The notes beneath the pieces are model-generated. The model saw only the letters and a program-made list of their open reading frames with translations. It was not told the DNA's origin and did no database searches. From NCBI GenBank assembly GCA_023412915.1, contig JAEZRE010000009.1, positions 62,001-126,000 of the forward strand: 64,000 nucleotides of DNA. Reading direction: 5' to 3'. Positions within the stretch are counted from its first letter, which is position 1; each line of letters starts with the position of its first letter. This document shows positions 8,944 through 17,645 of the stretch, one piece after another. Made by a program: the position numbers and the translations under genes. Source of the stretch: Bacillota bacterium. Its GTDB lineage: Bacteria > Bacillota > Clostridia > Acetivibrionales > DTU013.

Positions 8944-9647
8944 TATGCTTTCCCCTTCCTTTCGATGCCCCTTACCGCATCCATCAACGCTATTACCTTG
9001 TTGTTGTCCCTTTTGCCGGGAGCGGACTCGACGCCGGAACAAAGATCGAGTCCGTCGGGATCCACCTCAGCCAGCGCGGCTGCGGCATTGCCCGGATTAA
9101 TCCCTCCTGCCAGCAGCACCGGGACTCCGGCCTTTATTTCCTTCATAATATTCCTGACGGTGCCCCAGTCCGAGCATAAACCCGTTCCACCGTATTTCTG
9201 TCTGCCGTTTACCGTCGCGACCGTATCGTAAAGCAGCAGGTCTACTCCCGCCGCCAGATACTCCGAGATCGATTTTTTTATACCGGCCAGGTCCACATTT
9301 CCGCCGGCTTGGGGCAAATGGAGAGATTGCCACATTTCGACCCCGGGATATTCAAGCTTGAGCTTTTTTATCAACTTGGGCGCCTCCTGGCTCAGAAACT
9401 GTACGGCATGCGGCCTGAGTGTCCGAATAAGACGACGCAGCCTTTCCTCGCCCATATGAAAAACGAGCGCCACTGCAGGGATGGGGGGAGAGGAGAACAA
9501 TTCCGCGGCCCCTTCAATAGTCAAAGAGCGCGGCGAGAAATCCACCTCTATTACCACGCCGAAGTAATCGGCGCCTGCCCTGGTTGCCATTAAAGCGTCT
9601 TCCATACTTGTCGTGCCGCAGAGCTTAACCCTGTAACCAGCTTTCAC
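8943..9647 (-). CDS. Phosphoribosylanthranilate isomerase (TrpF)-like protein
   Basis: A 234-residue TIM barrel with the key TrpF residues kept: C10 in VKLCG, the acid D141 in LLYDTV, the GGTG motif at 153-156 followed by CSDW, the phosphate loop AGGINPGN, and CSGVESAPGKRD. TrpF catalyses an Amadori rearrangement of N-(5-phosphoribosyl)anthranilate. No other tryptophan gene is near; it sits between a GHMP/RFAP-synthase-like gene and a dehydrogenase. It may therefore act on another phosphoribosyl-amine, although a displaced true trpF cannot be excluded. The start is GTG 9647, inside the upstream gene's end (23-base overlap), with AAAGGG upstream. Confidence 0.85.
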   Translation of the reverse strand: MKAGYRVKLCGTTSMEDALMATRAGADYFGVVIEVDFSPRSLTIEGAAELFSSPPIPAVALVFHMGEERLRRLIRTLRPHAVQFLSQEAPKLIKKLKLEYPGVEMWQSLHLPQAGGNVDLAGIKKSISEYLAAGVDLLLYDTVATVNGRQKYGGTGLCSDWGTVRNIMKEIKAGVPVLLAGGINPGNAAAALAEVDPDGLDLCSGVESAPGKRDNNKVIALMDAVRGIERKGKA

Positions 9648-10845
9648 TTTGAAACGCCCTTTCTACTCCGTTTTCAATCAATTTCCCGCCTACATTGTCG
9701 ACAAAAGTCTCGATGATGCGGCTTTCGGGTATGTTTTTAGAGCGCAGGTATCTTAAAATCCTGTCATATACGTCCTGCTTCTGTGTCAGTGCGAATATCG
9801 TGGGTCCGACGGAGCTCATTCCCGCTATTTCCGCGCCGATCTCCCTGAAGGTGGTGATGTAGTTGTATATCGGTCCGCCGAAGGAACCGTGCGATTCGCA
9901 CTCCGCCCGCTTCGAGCCCAGAAAGGAAATATCGAACATGGCGTCGCCCATGCCCTTCAGATCCCTCTTGATCATTGCGGGCAGCAGATTCATCAATACA
10001 AGCTGCGACTTCACTCCCGCCTGTATATTATCCAGATACCTTCCTCTGTTCATCAAAAGCTCCGCCTCGGATTCCGCGGCCGTATCGGTTCCGGTGAATT
10101 CATCCGAAAGGCTGGGAACATCGGGTATAAGCACGATAACCTTGGTATCCGGCAGATCCACCCTATAAACCAGCTCGAGATCGTCGGTGCCCAGCACGAA
10201 GCCTCCGTTGACGCTGGCCATCGCGCCGATGCCCGTTTCGAATGCGGGGATCAGATAGCCGTTTCCGGTGGCGCTCTCTTCACAGGAATGATATCCGAGT
10301 ATCCTTCTGAGTTCACGTCCGGTGAACGGATTCCCGAGTACTTCGTTAATTCCTATGCAGGCCGCGCACATGGAGCCTGCGGTGGAACCCATGCCCACAT
10401 GCCTTCTTTTATGGTCGTAAAGCTCGATCTCAAAGCCTCCCGGGTAATTGGTCAGCTTTTTGAAAACATGGGCAAAATGCTCCATGATCAGCGTTCTTTC
10501 GCCCTTGACAACTATCTCGGGCTTCTTTGTCGACTTGACGTGCGCGTGAAAATAAACTCCTATCGCGATCCCGACTCCTCCTCCGCCCGCGCGGTTCAGG
10601 TTGAACCGGTTCATATCGAGAACAGTTGGATGGAGACGAGCGGGAACGGTGATATCGACTTCTCTCTCCGTTACTTCTCTTACTGTCCTCGGAGCGACAC
10701 CGAACTTTTCCAGCGGGATTATGAATTCCCTCTGACCGGGTTCGAATTCCTCCAATACCGTTGTGACGCGGTCGATCAGACTGCCGTTGATATTGATCGT
10801 GATCTTTTGCTTTGCAGGACGCTGCGATAATGCAGGTTCAGACAT
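9625..10845 (-). CDS. GHMP-superfamily protein resembling beta-RFAP synthase
   Basis: A 406-residue cytoplasmic protein. RLHPTVLDMNRF (70-81) followed by GGGGVGIAIG (87-96), and the GHMP-type loop HVGMGSTAGSMCAA (149-162), recall beta-ribofuranosylaminobenzene 5-phosphate synthase. In methanogens and methylotrophs that enzyme joins PRPP and 4-aminobenzoate for methanopterin synthesis. The C-terminal MSSVGPTIFAL is also typical of the fold. No other methanopterin gene is visible, so the substrate may differ. It is the first gene of the leftward operon, with a near-perfect AAAGGAGGGG before its ATG. The family resemblance is fairly clear; the reaction is inferred. Confidence 0.7.
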   Translation of the reverse strand: MSEPALSQRPAKQKITININGSLIDRVTTVLEEFEPGQREFIIPLEKFGVAPRTVREVTEREVDITVPARLHPTVLDMNRFNLNRAGGGGVGIAIGVYFHAHVKSTKKPEIVVKGERTLIMEHFAHVFKKLTNYPGGFEIELYDHKRRHVGMGSTAGSMCAACIGINEVLGNPFTGRELRRILGYHSCEESATGNGYLIPAFETGIGAMASVNGGFVLGTDDLELVYRVDLPDTKVIVLIPDVPSLSDEFTGTDTAAESEAELLMNRGRYLDNIQAGVKSQLVLMNLLPAMIKRDLKGMGDAMFDISFLGSKRAECESHGSFGGPIYNYITTFREIGAEIAGMSSVGPTIFALTQKQDVYDRILRYLRSKNIPESRIIETFVDNVGGKLIENGVERAFQSESWLQG

Positions 10846-11344
10846 TTTGACCCCTCCTTTGAATTTAGCATACTGCCGCTCTGCCGTTCTACATTACTAA
10901 ACCTCGGTTTTATGGCAAAAGGAGAGTAAAGGTATGTTGAGTCTGATATGCGGTAAAAACCCGCAATACTCCGATGTTTCGATATAATCTACCATTCTAC
11001 CATGCTACCATATTCTACCGTAAATTATTAAATAAATTATATACATGCGTGGTGCCTTTTGCAAGCACAAAATGAGTCCCGGGCGGGTTTGGCAAACTGT
11101 CGGGCAAACCCCCGCAGGCCGTTCCCAAAGCGTTCCCAAAGCGCTCCCGTGCCAGGCCGACAAAATTTATTGTAACTGAAAAGGCCGTATGGTATAATTT
11201 AGAAGGCTTGTAAGACATCTATAACTGAAATTTACTACTCAATCCATTAAACCTAACCTATCGCGTCTCTAAAAGCTGATATTAAAAGTCAACCAACCAA
11301 AGAAAATAATCGGGAAAACTTATTGATTCAAGGAGGTCTTTAAA
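10846..11344. other. Divergent intergenic region with CTACC iterons
   Basis: About 500 bases between the leftward RFAP-like operon and the rightward cellulase. TATAAT at 10983-10988 is followed immediately by four CTACC(AT) units starting at 10989, 10997, 11005 and 11015 (periods 8, 8 and 10). The cellulase promoter lies near 11170. A 67-codon leftward frame here has no ribosome site and no recognisable protein features. Confidence 0.5.
11170..11198 (+). promoter_or_regulatory. SigA-type promoter for the cellulase
   Basis: TTGTAA (11170-11175), a 17-base spacer and TATAAT (11193-11198) preceded by TGG, an extended -10. Transcription would start near 11205, giving a leader of about 140 bases. 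Confidence 0.7.
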
Positions 11345-13684
11345 GTGAAACCAGATATGACTAAGCGTTTGCTGGCATTTTTAACAGTACTGGCACTGCT
11401 GCTGACCCTTGTAACGGCATGCGCCACAGCAAATACGGATAAAGCCGCATCGACGACCACCCAGACTTCGGGAACAGCCGCCGCGGAGCCGGCCGTTCTG
11501 GCATCGGCAGAGCAGGAAGCCACCAGCCTCCCGGGCAACGCCAATGTTAAAAAGCCTTCTGCCGCAGGTGCTCTTCAGATCCTTGACAAAAACGGCATAA
11601 AGACTCTATGCGACAGGGACGGCAACCCCATACAGCTGCGCGGCATGAGTACCCACGGTCTGCAGTGGTTTCCCGAGATACTCAATGACAATGCTTTTGC
11701 CGCACTCTCAAAGGATTGGGGCGTCAATGTGATCCGACTGGCCCTTTACGTAGCCGAGAGCGGCTATGCGAAGGACCCCGGCCTTAAGCAAAAGCTCATC
11801 GACGGCATCGACCTTGCAATAAAGAGCGACATGTATGCCATTGTGGACTGGCATGTCCTGACCCCCGGCGATCCCAACGACAAGATTTACGCGGGCGCCT
11901 ACGATTTCTTCAAAGAAATATCCGGCAAATACAAGAATGACCCCCATTTGATATATGAGCTGGCCAACGAGCCCAATACCAACGCTCCTGGCGTGACAAA
12001 CGATCAGGAAGGCTGGAAAAAGGTAAAAGCCTTCGCTGAGCCCATAATAAAAATGCTCCGCGACGGAGGCAACAATAATCTCATAATTATGGGAAGCCCG
12101 AACTGGAGCCAACGTGCCGACCTGGCGGCGGACGACCCGATAAACGATCCCAATATCGCTTATGCCGTCCATTTCTATACAGGCACTCATAAATACTCTG
12201 CGGATGATACAGACAGATCGAATGTGATGAGTAACGTCAGGTACGCCCTGAAGCACGGCGTTGCCGTATTCGCCTCCGAGTGGGGTACCAGCGAAGCGAC
12301 AGGCAACAATGGGCCTTATCTCACCGAAGCCGACCAGTGGCTCGGCTTCCTCAATGCGAACAACATAAGCTGGTGCGACTGGTCACTGGCGAACAAGGGC
12401 GAGACCTCCGCGGCATTTCTGCCCTTCGAATTGAACAGGCAGCCGGCGACGAGCCTCGATCCGGGCTCGGACAGGAAATGGGAAACCGGCGAACTGACCG
12501 TCTCTGGAGAATACATAAAGACCCGCATCCTCGGGTTGGAATACAAGCCTGTCGATCGGACTCCAAAGAAGCTTTTCGAAGAATCAGTTTTCAACTTTGA
12601 CGACGGTACTACCCAGGGCTTCGATATCAACGGCGATAGCCCCAAAAAGGACCTAAAGCTGAAGAATTTCGGCAAGGCTCTTCGGATATCAGGCCTCGGC
12701 ACAAGCACCGATATAACGGAAACCAACTACTGGGCAAACGCGAGACTTTCCGCGGATACCGCGGGGATCAGCGTTGACGCTCTGGGTGCGGAGAAGCTCA
12801 CTATGGATATTATTTTGGCCAAGCCCGACACCGTATCCATCGCCGCTGTTCCCCAAAGCGAGAAGCACGGCTGGACGAACCCTAAACGCGCGATCCAGGT
12901 CAAACCCGCCGATTTCACACAACAGGAGGATGGTACGTACAAAGCGGTAATGACGCTGACTGTGGACGACGCCTCCAACCTGAAGGCCATAGCAAAGGAT
13001 GCAAACGACAGCAAGCTGACAAATATGATACTGTTTATCGGAGCACAGAACTCGGATGTCGTAACCATCGATAATATAAAGGTATCCGGGAACCGTGCGG
13101 TCGCGGAACCGCCTGTCAAGCATGATCCTCTTGGGAAAGCCGTCCTTCCCTCGGACTTCGAGGACAAGACGCGCCAGGGATGGCTCTGGGACGACCCTTC
13201 AGGCGTCAAGACCGCACTGACGATCCAGCAGATCAACGGCTCCAACGCACTTACCTGGGATGCCGCCTATCCCGAGGCCAAGCCCATAGATGGCTGGGCT
13301 ACCGCTCCGAGACTCAAGCTTCCCGATATCAACGCCACGCGCGGGGATGCAAAGTACCTCGCCTTTGATTTCTACCTCGATCCAACCCGCGCAAGCAAGG
13401 GCTCAGTCTCGATAAATCTGGCCTTTGCGCCGCCTACCCTCAACTATTGGGCGCAGGCGACGGAAACCTGCGATATCGACCTTACCAAGCTGTCCGGCAC
13501 GCAGAAGACGCCCGACGGCAAGTATTGCTTCAAAGCGATATTCGATCTCGACAAGATCAACGATAACAAGGTACTTGCAAAGGATACGGCGCTCCGTGAC
13601 ATCGTCATCATCGTGGGGGATGTGCAGAGCGATTATGCAGGTAAAATGTCGATCGACAACGTACAATTCAGTATGAGCAAATAG
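11345..13684 (+). CDS. GH5 endoglucanase lipoprotein with tandem CBM17/28-like modules
   Basis: A 779-residue surface cellulase. The signal peptide ends in the lipobox LVTAC (C26), so the mature protein should be lipid-anchored; a Thr/Ala-rich spacer follows (27-75). The GH5 domain (about 78-400) has [10 protein letters not shown], the acid/base E209 in YELANEPN and the nucleophile E312 in VFASEWG. Two C-terminal modules (about 413-600 and 605-779), starting [11 protein letters not shown] and [12 protein letters not shown], resemble CBM17/CBM28, which bind amorphous cellulose and occur in Clostridium Cel5 enzymes. No dockerin is visible, so it appears non-cellulosomal. The start is GTG with AGGAGGT eight bases upstream. 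Confidence 0.93.
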   Translation: MKPDMTKRLLAFLTVLALLLTLVTACATANTDKAASTTTQTSGTAAAEPAVLASAEQEATSLPGNANVKKPSAAGALQILDKNGIKTLCDRDGNPIQLRGMSTHGLQWFPEILNDNAFAALSKDWGVNVIRLALYVAESGYAKDPGLKQKLIDGIDLAIKSDMYAIVDWHVLTPGDPNDKIYAGAYDFFKEISGKYKNDPHLIYELANEPNTNAPGVTNDQEGWKKVKAFAEPIIKMLRDGGNNNLIIMGSPNWSQRADLAADDPINDPNIAYAVHFYTGTHKYSADDTDRSNVMSNVRYALKHGVAVFASEWGTSEATGNNGPYLTEADQWLGFLNANNISWCDWSLANKGETSAAFLPFELNRQPATSLDPGSDRKWETGELTVSGEYIKTRILGLEYKPVDRTPKKLFEESVFNFDDGTTQGFDINGDSPKKDLKLKNFGKALRISGLGTSTDITETNYWANARLSADTAGISVDALGAEKLTMDIILAKPDTVSIAAVPQSEKHGWTNPKRAIQVKPADFTQQEDGTYKAVMTLTVDDASNLKAIAKDANDSKLTNMILFIGAQNSDVVTIDNIKVSGNRAVAEPPVKHDPLGKAVLPSDFEDKTRQGWLWDDPSGVKTALTIQQINGSNALTWDAAYPEAKPIDGWATAPRLKLPDINATRGDAKYLAFDFYLDPTRASKGSVSINLAFAPPTLNYWAQATETCDIDLTKLSGTQKTPDGKYCFKAIFDLDKINDNKVLAKDTALRDIVIIVGDVQSDYAGKMSIDNVQFSMSK

Positions 13685-13698
13685 CAACCGTAAAGCAA

Positions 13699-13733
13699 AG
13701 GGTCCGCCGGAGATTTCCGACGGGCCTTTTTCT
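13699..13733 (+). terminator. Terminator after the cellulase
   Basis: GGTCCGCCGG, loop AGATTT, CCGACGGGCC, then TTTTT. One G-T pair and one mismatch interrupt the ten-pair stem. Confidence 0.85.
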
Positions 13734-13761
13734 TGAGGACGGGTGAAGGCAATGGTATAAT
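13733..13761 (+). promoter_or_regulatory. Promoter for uridine kinase
   Basis: TTGAGG (13733-13738), a 17-base spacer and TATAAT (13756-13761) with an upstream TGG extended -10. It lies directly after the cellulase terminator. Confidence 0.7.
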
Positions 13762-13801
13762 TCTTGATGAAGGCACAATACATAAATATTCGGAGACAGC
13801 C

Positions 13802-14428
13802 ATGAAACATGCCGTACTTATAGGAATAGCGGGAGGAACGGGCTCAGGCAAGACTACGCTTGCAAAGAGATTGAAAAATACCTTTGGAGACGATGTAGTT
13901 CTGCTGTGCCAGGACTTCTATTACAATTCTTTTGACAACCTTACATATGAGGAAAGAAAATTACTGAATTTCGACCACCCCGATGCCTTTGACTCGAAGC
14001 TTCTTATCGAGCAGCTGAAACGGCTAAAAGGGTTTGAACCCATAGAGCGGCCCACTTACTCCTTCGTCGAATACAGAAGGCTGGAAGAGACCGTAAGGGA
14101 AGAGCCGAAACGTGTCATCATATTGGAAGGGATATTGATTTTTGAAAACCCGCAGTTGGCGGAACTCATGGATATCAAGGTGTTTGTCGACACCGACGCA
14201 GATATCCGGTTTGCCAGAAGGCTCATGCGGGATATACACGAAAGGGGCAGGAATCCGGACTCGGTGGTAAACCAGTATCTTAATACGGTTAAACCCATGC
14301 ATGAGGCATTCATAGAACCGAGCAAAAAGAGGGCGGACGTAATAATCCCCGAGGGTGGAATGAACAACGTCGCCTTTTCAATGCTTGTAGACAGGATTAA
14401 GAGCATCATAGACAACTGGGAAGAGTAA
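13802..14428 (+). CDS. udk: Uridine kinase
   Basis: A 208-residue pyrimidine-salvage kinase phosphorylating uridine and cytidine to UMP and CMP. The P-loop GGTGSGKTT (11-19), the substrate-binding CQDFYYNSFDNL, the FDHPDAFD motif, the ERPTYSF motif, and RLMRDIHERGR with the following VNQYL are all family signatures, and the length is standard. ATG 13802 has GGAGA six bases upstream; a longer open frame upstream overlaps the promoter and is not used. It forms a monocistronic unit bounded by its own promoter and a hairpin terminator. Confidence 0.95.
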   Translation: MKHAVLIGIAGGTGSGKTTLAKRLKNTFGDDVVLLCQDFYYNSFDNLTYEERKLLNFDHPDAFDSKLLIEQLKRLKGFEPIERPTYSFVEYRRLEETVREEPKRVIILEGILIFENPQLAELMDIKVFVDTDADIRFARRLMRDIHERGRNPDSVVNQYLNTVKPMHEAFIEPSKKRADVIIPEGGMNNVAFSMLVDRIKSIIDNWEE

Positions 14429-14450
14429 AGCGTGTTGGAATATATAGTTT

Positions 14451-14475
14451 AAAAGCCGCATACTGTGCGGCTTTT
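14451..14475 (+). terminator. Terminator after udk
   Basis: AAAGCCGCA, loop TACTG, TGCGGCTTTT. Confidence 0.85.
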
Positions 14476-14559
14476 GTCGTATGAGGAATACTCCGGGAGT
14501 AGAATCGGAGAAGCAGCGGGCAGTATTAATTTACCATGGGTAATAGGCCGATTTCATTA

Positions 14560-14588
14560 TTGTATAGGTTAACATAATAAGTTACAAT
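14560..14588 (+). promoter_or_regulatory. Promoter for the GH18 gene
   Basis: TTGTAT (14560-14565), a 17-base spacer and TACAAT (14583-14588), 24 bases before the start codon. Confidence 0.6.
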
Positions 14589-14612
14589 TGAATTATAAAG
14601 GGGGTCAAAAAC

Positions 14613-15992
14613 ATGATCAAATTCAGGTCTTGTGTTGTTTTTGCGTTGTCTTTTCTAATTGCTTTTGTAACAGCTGTGATTCCTGTATATGCGGCAAAAA
14701 AGACCTATGTCGCGCCGACTGCGACAAATGTGTATGTCAGCGGGACGCCGGAGGCAGGGCAGACGTTGACGGGAAATTATACATATAATGATGCCGACGG
14801 GGTCCCGCAAGGAACATCGACCTACCAATGGTTCTATTCGACTTCATTGACCGGTACATATTATCCGATAAGCGGCGCTACTTTGAAGACTTATAAGCTG
14901 AGCAGCATTGACGCGGGCCGATATATCAAGTTCCAGGTCACTCCGGTGGCAGCCTGGGGTAAGCCAAACAAAGGGACGCCGGTACAAAGCTCGGCAGTGG
15001 GTCCGGTAACTGTTCCGACCCCCGAACCAGTTCCGGCACCAACGCCTTCGTCGAAGGTCGTACTGGGCTTTACCGTGAAAAACTATTCCACCGATGTGAC
15101 CTCCTACAATTCAATTGTCAATAATGCGAAATCCATAGACCAGATCGCAACCGCGAATTACCTGACCGACAGTAACGGCAATATCACGGGCGCCGCTCCC
15201 GCCGACCAGGTCGGTTATGCCAACAACAACGGTATAAAGCCTCTGGTCCTTATCAGTAACAATTTCGACAGCACGATTGCACAGTCGATACTTGAGAGCT
15301 CTTCCAAAAGCCAGACCTTTATCAACAACCTTATCAATGTGATCAAAGCAAACGGCTATAAAGGTGTGAACATCGATTTCGAAAGTGTTCCCTATACGGA
15401 CAGGGCCTATTATTCCCAATTTATAGCCAACGTAAAAAATGCCTTGTCGCCTCTGGGGTATTTGACTACGGTTTCTGTCCCGGCAAAAACCAGCGACTCT
15501 CCGACAAATTCCTGGAATGGAGCCTATGATTATGCTGCGCTGGGCAAGACAGCCGACGAGGTGATCATTATGACCTACGATGAGCATGGTACCTGGACGG
15601 CCGCCGGGCCGGTCGCTTCGATAGGGTGGGTGACCAATGTCGTAAACTATGCAAAGACCGTTATACCGACCAATAGGATACTGCTTGGTCTTGCAGCCTA
15701 TGGCTACGATTGGTCGAACGCTGGGAACAAGGCGCTGTCGCTGAACCAGATAAATAACCTGATCGCAACTTACGGCGGTACGGTGCAATGGGATACGGCG
15801 TCCGAATCTCCGTATTACGTATATACGGATGCTAATGGCACAAAGCATACGATATGGTTTGAAAATTACAGCAGCATCGGTTATAAGTGCGACCTGGTAA
15901 ACCAGAACAATCTCCTGGGCGTGGGAATATGGAGACTAGGACTCGAAGATCCGGCTTACTGGAATACGCTCGATACCAAGTTCAACAGGTAA
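14613..15992 (+). CDS. Secreted glycoside hydrolase family 18 protein
   Basis: A 459-residue exported protein. The signal peptide (1-27) ends at VYA-AKK. Residues 30-135 form an Ig-like beta domain (AGQTLTGNYTYNDADG, YQWFYS, SAVGPVTV) often found on cell-surface proteins, followed by a Pro/Thr linker (133-146). The GH18 domain (about 148-459) contains the catalytic E257 in GVNIDFES and VIIMTYDEHG. It most resembles the YaaH/SleL-like branch, which cuts peptidoglycan N-acetylglucosamine linkages; chitin is the alternative. AAAGGGGGT precedes the ATG. It looks monocistronic, with two terminators downstream. Confidence 0.9.
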   Translation: MIKFRSCVVFALSFLIAFVTAVIPVYAAKKTYVAPTATNVYVSGTPEAGQTLTGNYTYNDADGVPQGTSTYQWFYSTSLTGTYYPISGATLKTYKLSSIDAGRYIKFQVTPVAAWGKPNKGTPVQSSAVGPVTVPTPEPVPAPTPSSKVVLGFTVKNYSTDVTSYNSIVNNAKSIDQIATANYLTDSNGNITGAAPADQVGYANNNGIKPLVLISNNFDSTIAQSILESSSKSQTFINNLINVIKANGYKGVNIDFESVPYTDRAYYSQFIANVKNALSPLGYLTTVSVPAKTSDSPTNSWNGAYDYAALGKTADEVIIMTYDEHGTWTAAGPVASIGWVTNVVNYAKTVIPTNRILLGLAAYGYDWSNAGNKALSLNQINNLIATYGGTVQWDTASESPYYVYTDANGTKHTIWFENYSSIGYKCDLVNQNNLLGVGIWRLGLEDPAYWNTLDTKFNR

Positions 15993-16022
15993 GTGGACTT
16001 GAGCTGTCGACAAAAATGACAT

Positions 16023-16054
16023 AACAGCGGAACGGTGCAAACCGTTCTGCTGTT
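16023..16054 (+). terminator. Long hairpin after the GH18 gene
   Basis: AACAGCGGAACGGT, loop GCAA, ACCGTTCTGCTGTT, with one mismatch. The T tract is short (TTT), so termination may be partial. Confidence 0.6.
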
Positions 16055-16173
16055 TGAGATTAACGGTGCATATTTTTTGATGGCAAAATAAAGTGATTTT
16101 TTTCCGGTGGTAAAAACTACTTCAGTCTGCCGAAATAAAAGGCATCCATATTTTAGTCATTAAATATTGTTCA

Positions 16174-16206
16174 AAAAATGCAGGCGCTCGAGGCGCCTGC
16201 ATTTTT
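16174..16206. terminator. Perfect bidirectional terminator before araR
   Basis: AAAAATGCAGGCGC, loop TCGAG, GCGCCTGCATTTTT. The stem is perfect, with A and T tracts on both sides. It insulates the arabinose-type locus. The rest of the 15993-16304 gap holds only the other hairpin and the araR promoter. Confidence 0.9.
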
Positions 16207-16229
16207 ATGAGCAAACCGGTGTGTTTATA

Positions 16230-16258
16230 TTGAAAAAGGCATGGCTTTAATGTACAAT
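16230..16258 (+). promoter_or_regulatory. Promoter of the AraR-type regulator
   Basis: TTGAAA (16230-16235), a 17-base spacer and TACAAT (16253-16258), 47 bases before the ATG. The -10 region sits in an AT-rich stretch (TGTACAATTA) that could carry an autoregulatory operator; this is not proven. Confidence 0.6.
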
Positions 16259-16304
16259 TATTATCACATGTATGCACAAGTAGTGTTTTTCCTGGGAGAA
16301 TATA

Positions 16305-17399
16305 ATGCAAAAGAGTAATAACCAGTCAAAATATTACAAGCTTATGGAATACTTGAAAGATGAAATATTATTGGGCAGGATTAAGCCGGGGGAACAAATA
16401 CCTTCGGAAAATACGCTGGCCGAAAAGTTTTCATTAAGCAGGCATACCATCAGAAAATCCATCTCGATGCTTATAAATGAAGGATATCTATATACTGAAC
16501 ATGGCAAGGGAACTTATTGCCTGGACAGAAGCAAGAAGAGAAGTAATTCTAAAAATATCGGAGTTATTACAACCTACATTTCCGAATATATTTTCCCTAA
16601 GGTTATACAGGGTGTGGACGATGTACTTTCCGGCAGCGGTTACAGTATCATGCTGAAAAATACAAACAATAACACGGAGAGAGAAGCTCTTTGCCTGGAA
16701 GACATTCTGGGAAAAAATATTGAAGGCGTAATTATCGAACCCACCAAAAGCGCGTTGTTTTCAAATAATCTGAAATATTACGAAGCCTTGGACAGTCATC
16801 ATATACCATACATTTTCATTCATGGTTATTATCAGCAGCTTGAGGGGAAGCCCTGCATACTTTTAGACGACGCCGGAGGTATGTACTCGGCGGTTAATTA
16901 CCTGACGTCGCTTGGACATACGAAGATTGCGGGAATATTCAAAGCCGACGATATTCAGGGCTTGAACAGACATAAAGGATATGCCGGGGCATTGAGCGAA
17001 GCCGGTTTGCCTTACAACCCCGACCGGGTGGTTTGGTTCCATACAGAAGATATGGGAGTAAAGCCGTACGCCGCAATAAAACAGATGATCGAGGCTAAAA
17101 GCGGCATTGACGCCATAGCATGCTACAATGACGAGATCGCTTTCAGAGTTTTTGAACTGCTGGCAGGTTTGGGTGTAAAGGTACCTGAGGAGGTATCGAT
17201 CACAGGCTTCGACGACTCATACTTCTCATCGAACTGCCCCGTAAAAATTACCACGGTGAGCCATCCAAAAGAAAGGCTTGGAGCGATGGCGGCAGAGATA
17301 CTTCTGCAGATGCTAAAAAATGATGATTATTTAAAGGAGCCGGTGCGTAAGGTTATTGTACCGGAGCTTATTATAAAGGATTCATGCATAAAAAGATGA
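16305..17399 (+). CDS. araR: GntR/LacI-type transcriptional regulator, AraR-like
   Basis: A 364-residue chimeric repressor. The N terminus is a GntR winged helix (about 9-75; GRIKPGEQIPSENTLAEKF and SRHTIRKSISMLINEGYL). Residues 85-360 form a LacI/periplasmic-binding-like sugar sensor (NIGVITTYISEYIFP, IEGVIIEPTKSAL, SLGHTKIAGIF, ITGFDDSYFS). This order is the AraR architecture that represses L-arabinose use in Bacillus and clostridia. The following gene is a ribulokinase-like FGGY kinase, which supports an arabinose or arabinoside signal. No clear AraR operator was found by eye. Confidence 0.85.
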   Translation: MQKSNNQSKYYKLMEYLKDEILLGRIKPGEQIPSENTLAEKFSLSRHTIRKSISMLINEGYLYTEHGKGTYCLDRSKKRSNSKNIGVITTYISEYIFPKVIQGVDDVLSGSGYSIMLKNTNNNTEREALCLEDILGKNIEGVIIEPTKSALFSNNLKYYEALDSHHIPYIFIHGYYQQLEGKPCILLDDAGGMYSAVNYLTSLGHTKIAGIFKADDIQGLNRHKGYAGALSEAGLPYNPDRVVWFHTEDMGVKPYAAIKQMIEAKSGIDAIACYNDEIAFRVFELLAGLGVKVPEEVSITGFDDSYFSSNCPVKITTVSHPKERLGAMAAEILLQMLKNDDYLKEPVRKVIVPELIIKDSCIKR

Positions 17400-17400
17400 A

Positions 17401-17645
17401 TTGACAAAATCCGATGTATATGGTTTGGTAAAACTCATATAATGTTGTCATCACAGATTCGTGAAGGGGGGTGTCCGGAACATATACACATTCCTCAGGG
17501 AGCGACGTAGCCGGCAAATATATGGATCATACATACCAAGGATATCCGGTACGAACCTGTAAGTAATGAAGACGGTTCGGCCGCGTATATATAAGAGGCT
17601 AATGCCTCATGAATATGGACAATATTAATCTGAAAGGGGTTTATT
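17401..17645 (+). promoter_or_regulatory. Promoter and long leader of the sugar-kinase operon
   Basis: TATAAT at 17438-17443 is the likely -10; its -35 (TGTATA at 17415-17420) is weak, although TTGACA occurs at 17401. The roughly 200-base leader contains a hairpin GAGGC TAAT GCCTC near 17596 and a short frame GTG 17471 to TAA near 17566 preceded by a G-rich tract. I recognise no riboswitch. Confidence 0.45.

Noticed and set aside
7849..9231. Long rightward frame of 460 codons
   Set aside because: It is the antisense shadow of the dehydrogenase and TrpF-like genes; the composition is unlike a real protein and there is no family match.
8943..9647. Assignment of the TrpF-like gene as part of a tryptophan operon
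   Set aside because: No other trp gene is present and it overlaps genes of unrelated families; a role as the sole trpF remains open.
9889..10830. Long rightward frame opposite the RFAP-like gene
   Set aside because: Antisense shadow; the leftward gene has clear motifs and an excellent ribosome site.
11015..11218. Leftward 67-codon frame upstream of the cellulase
   Set aside because: No ribosome site, no recognisable features, and it overlaps the cellulase promoter.
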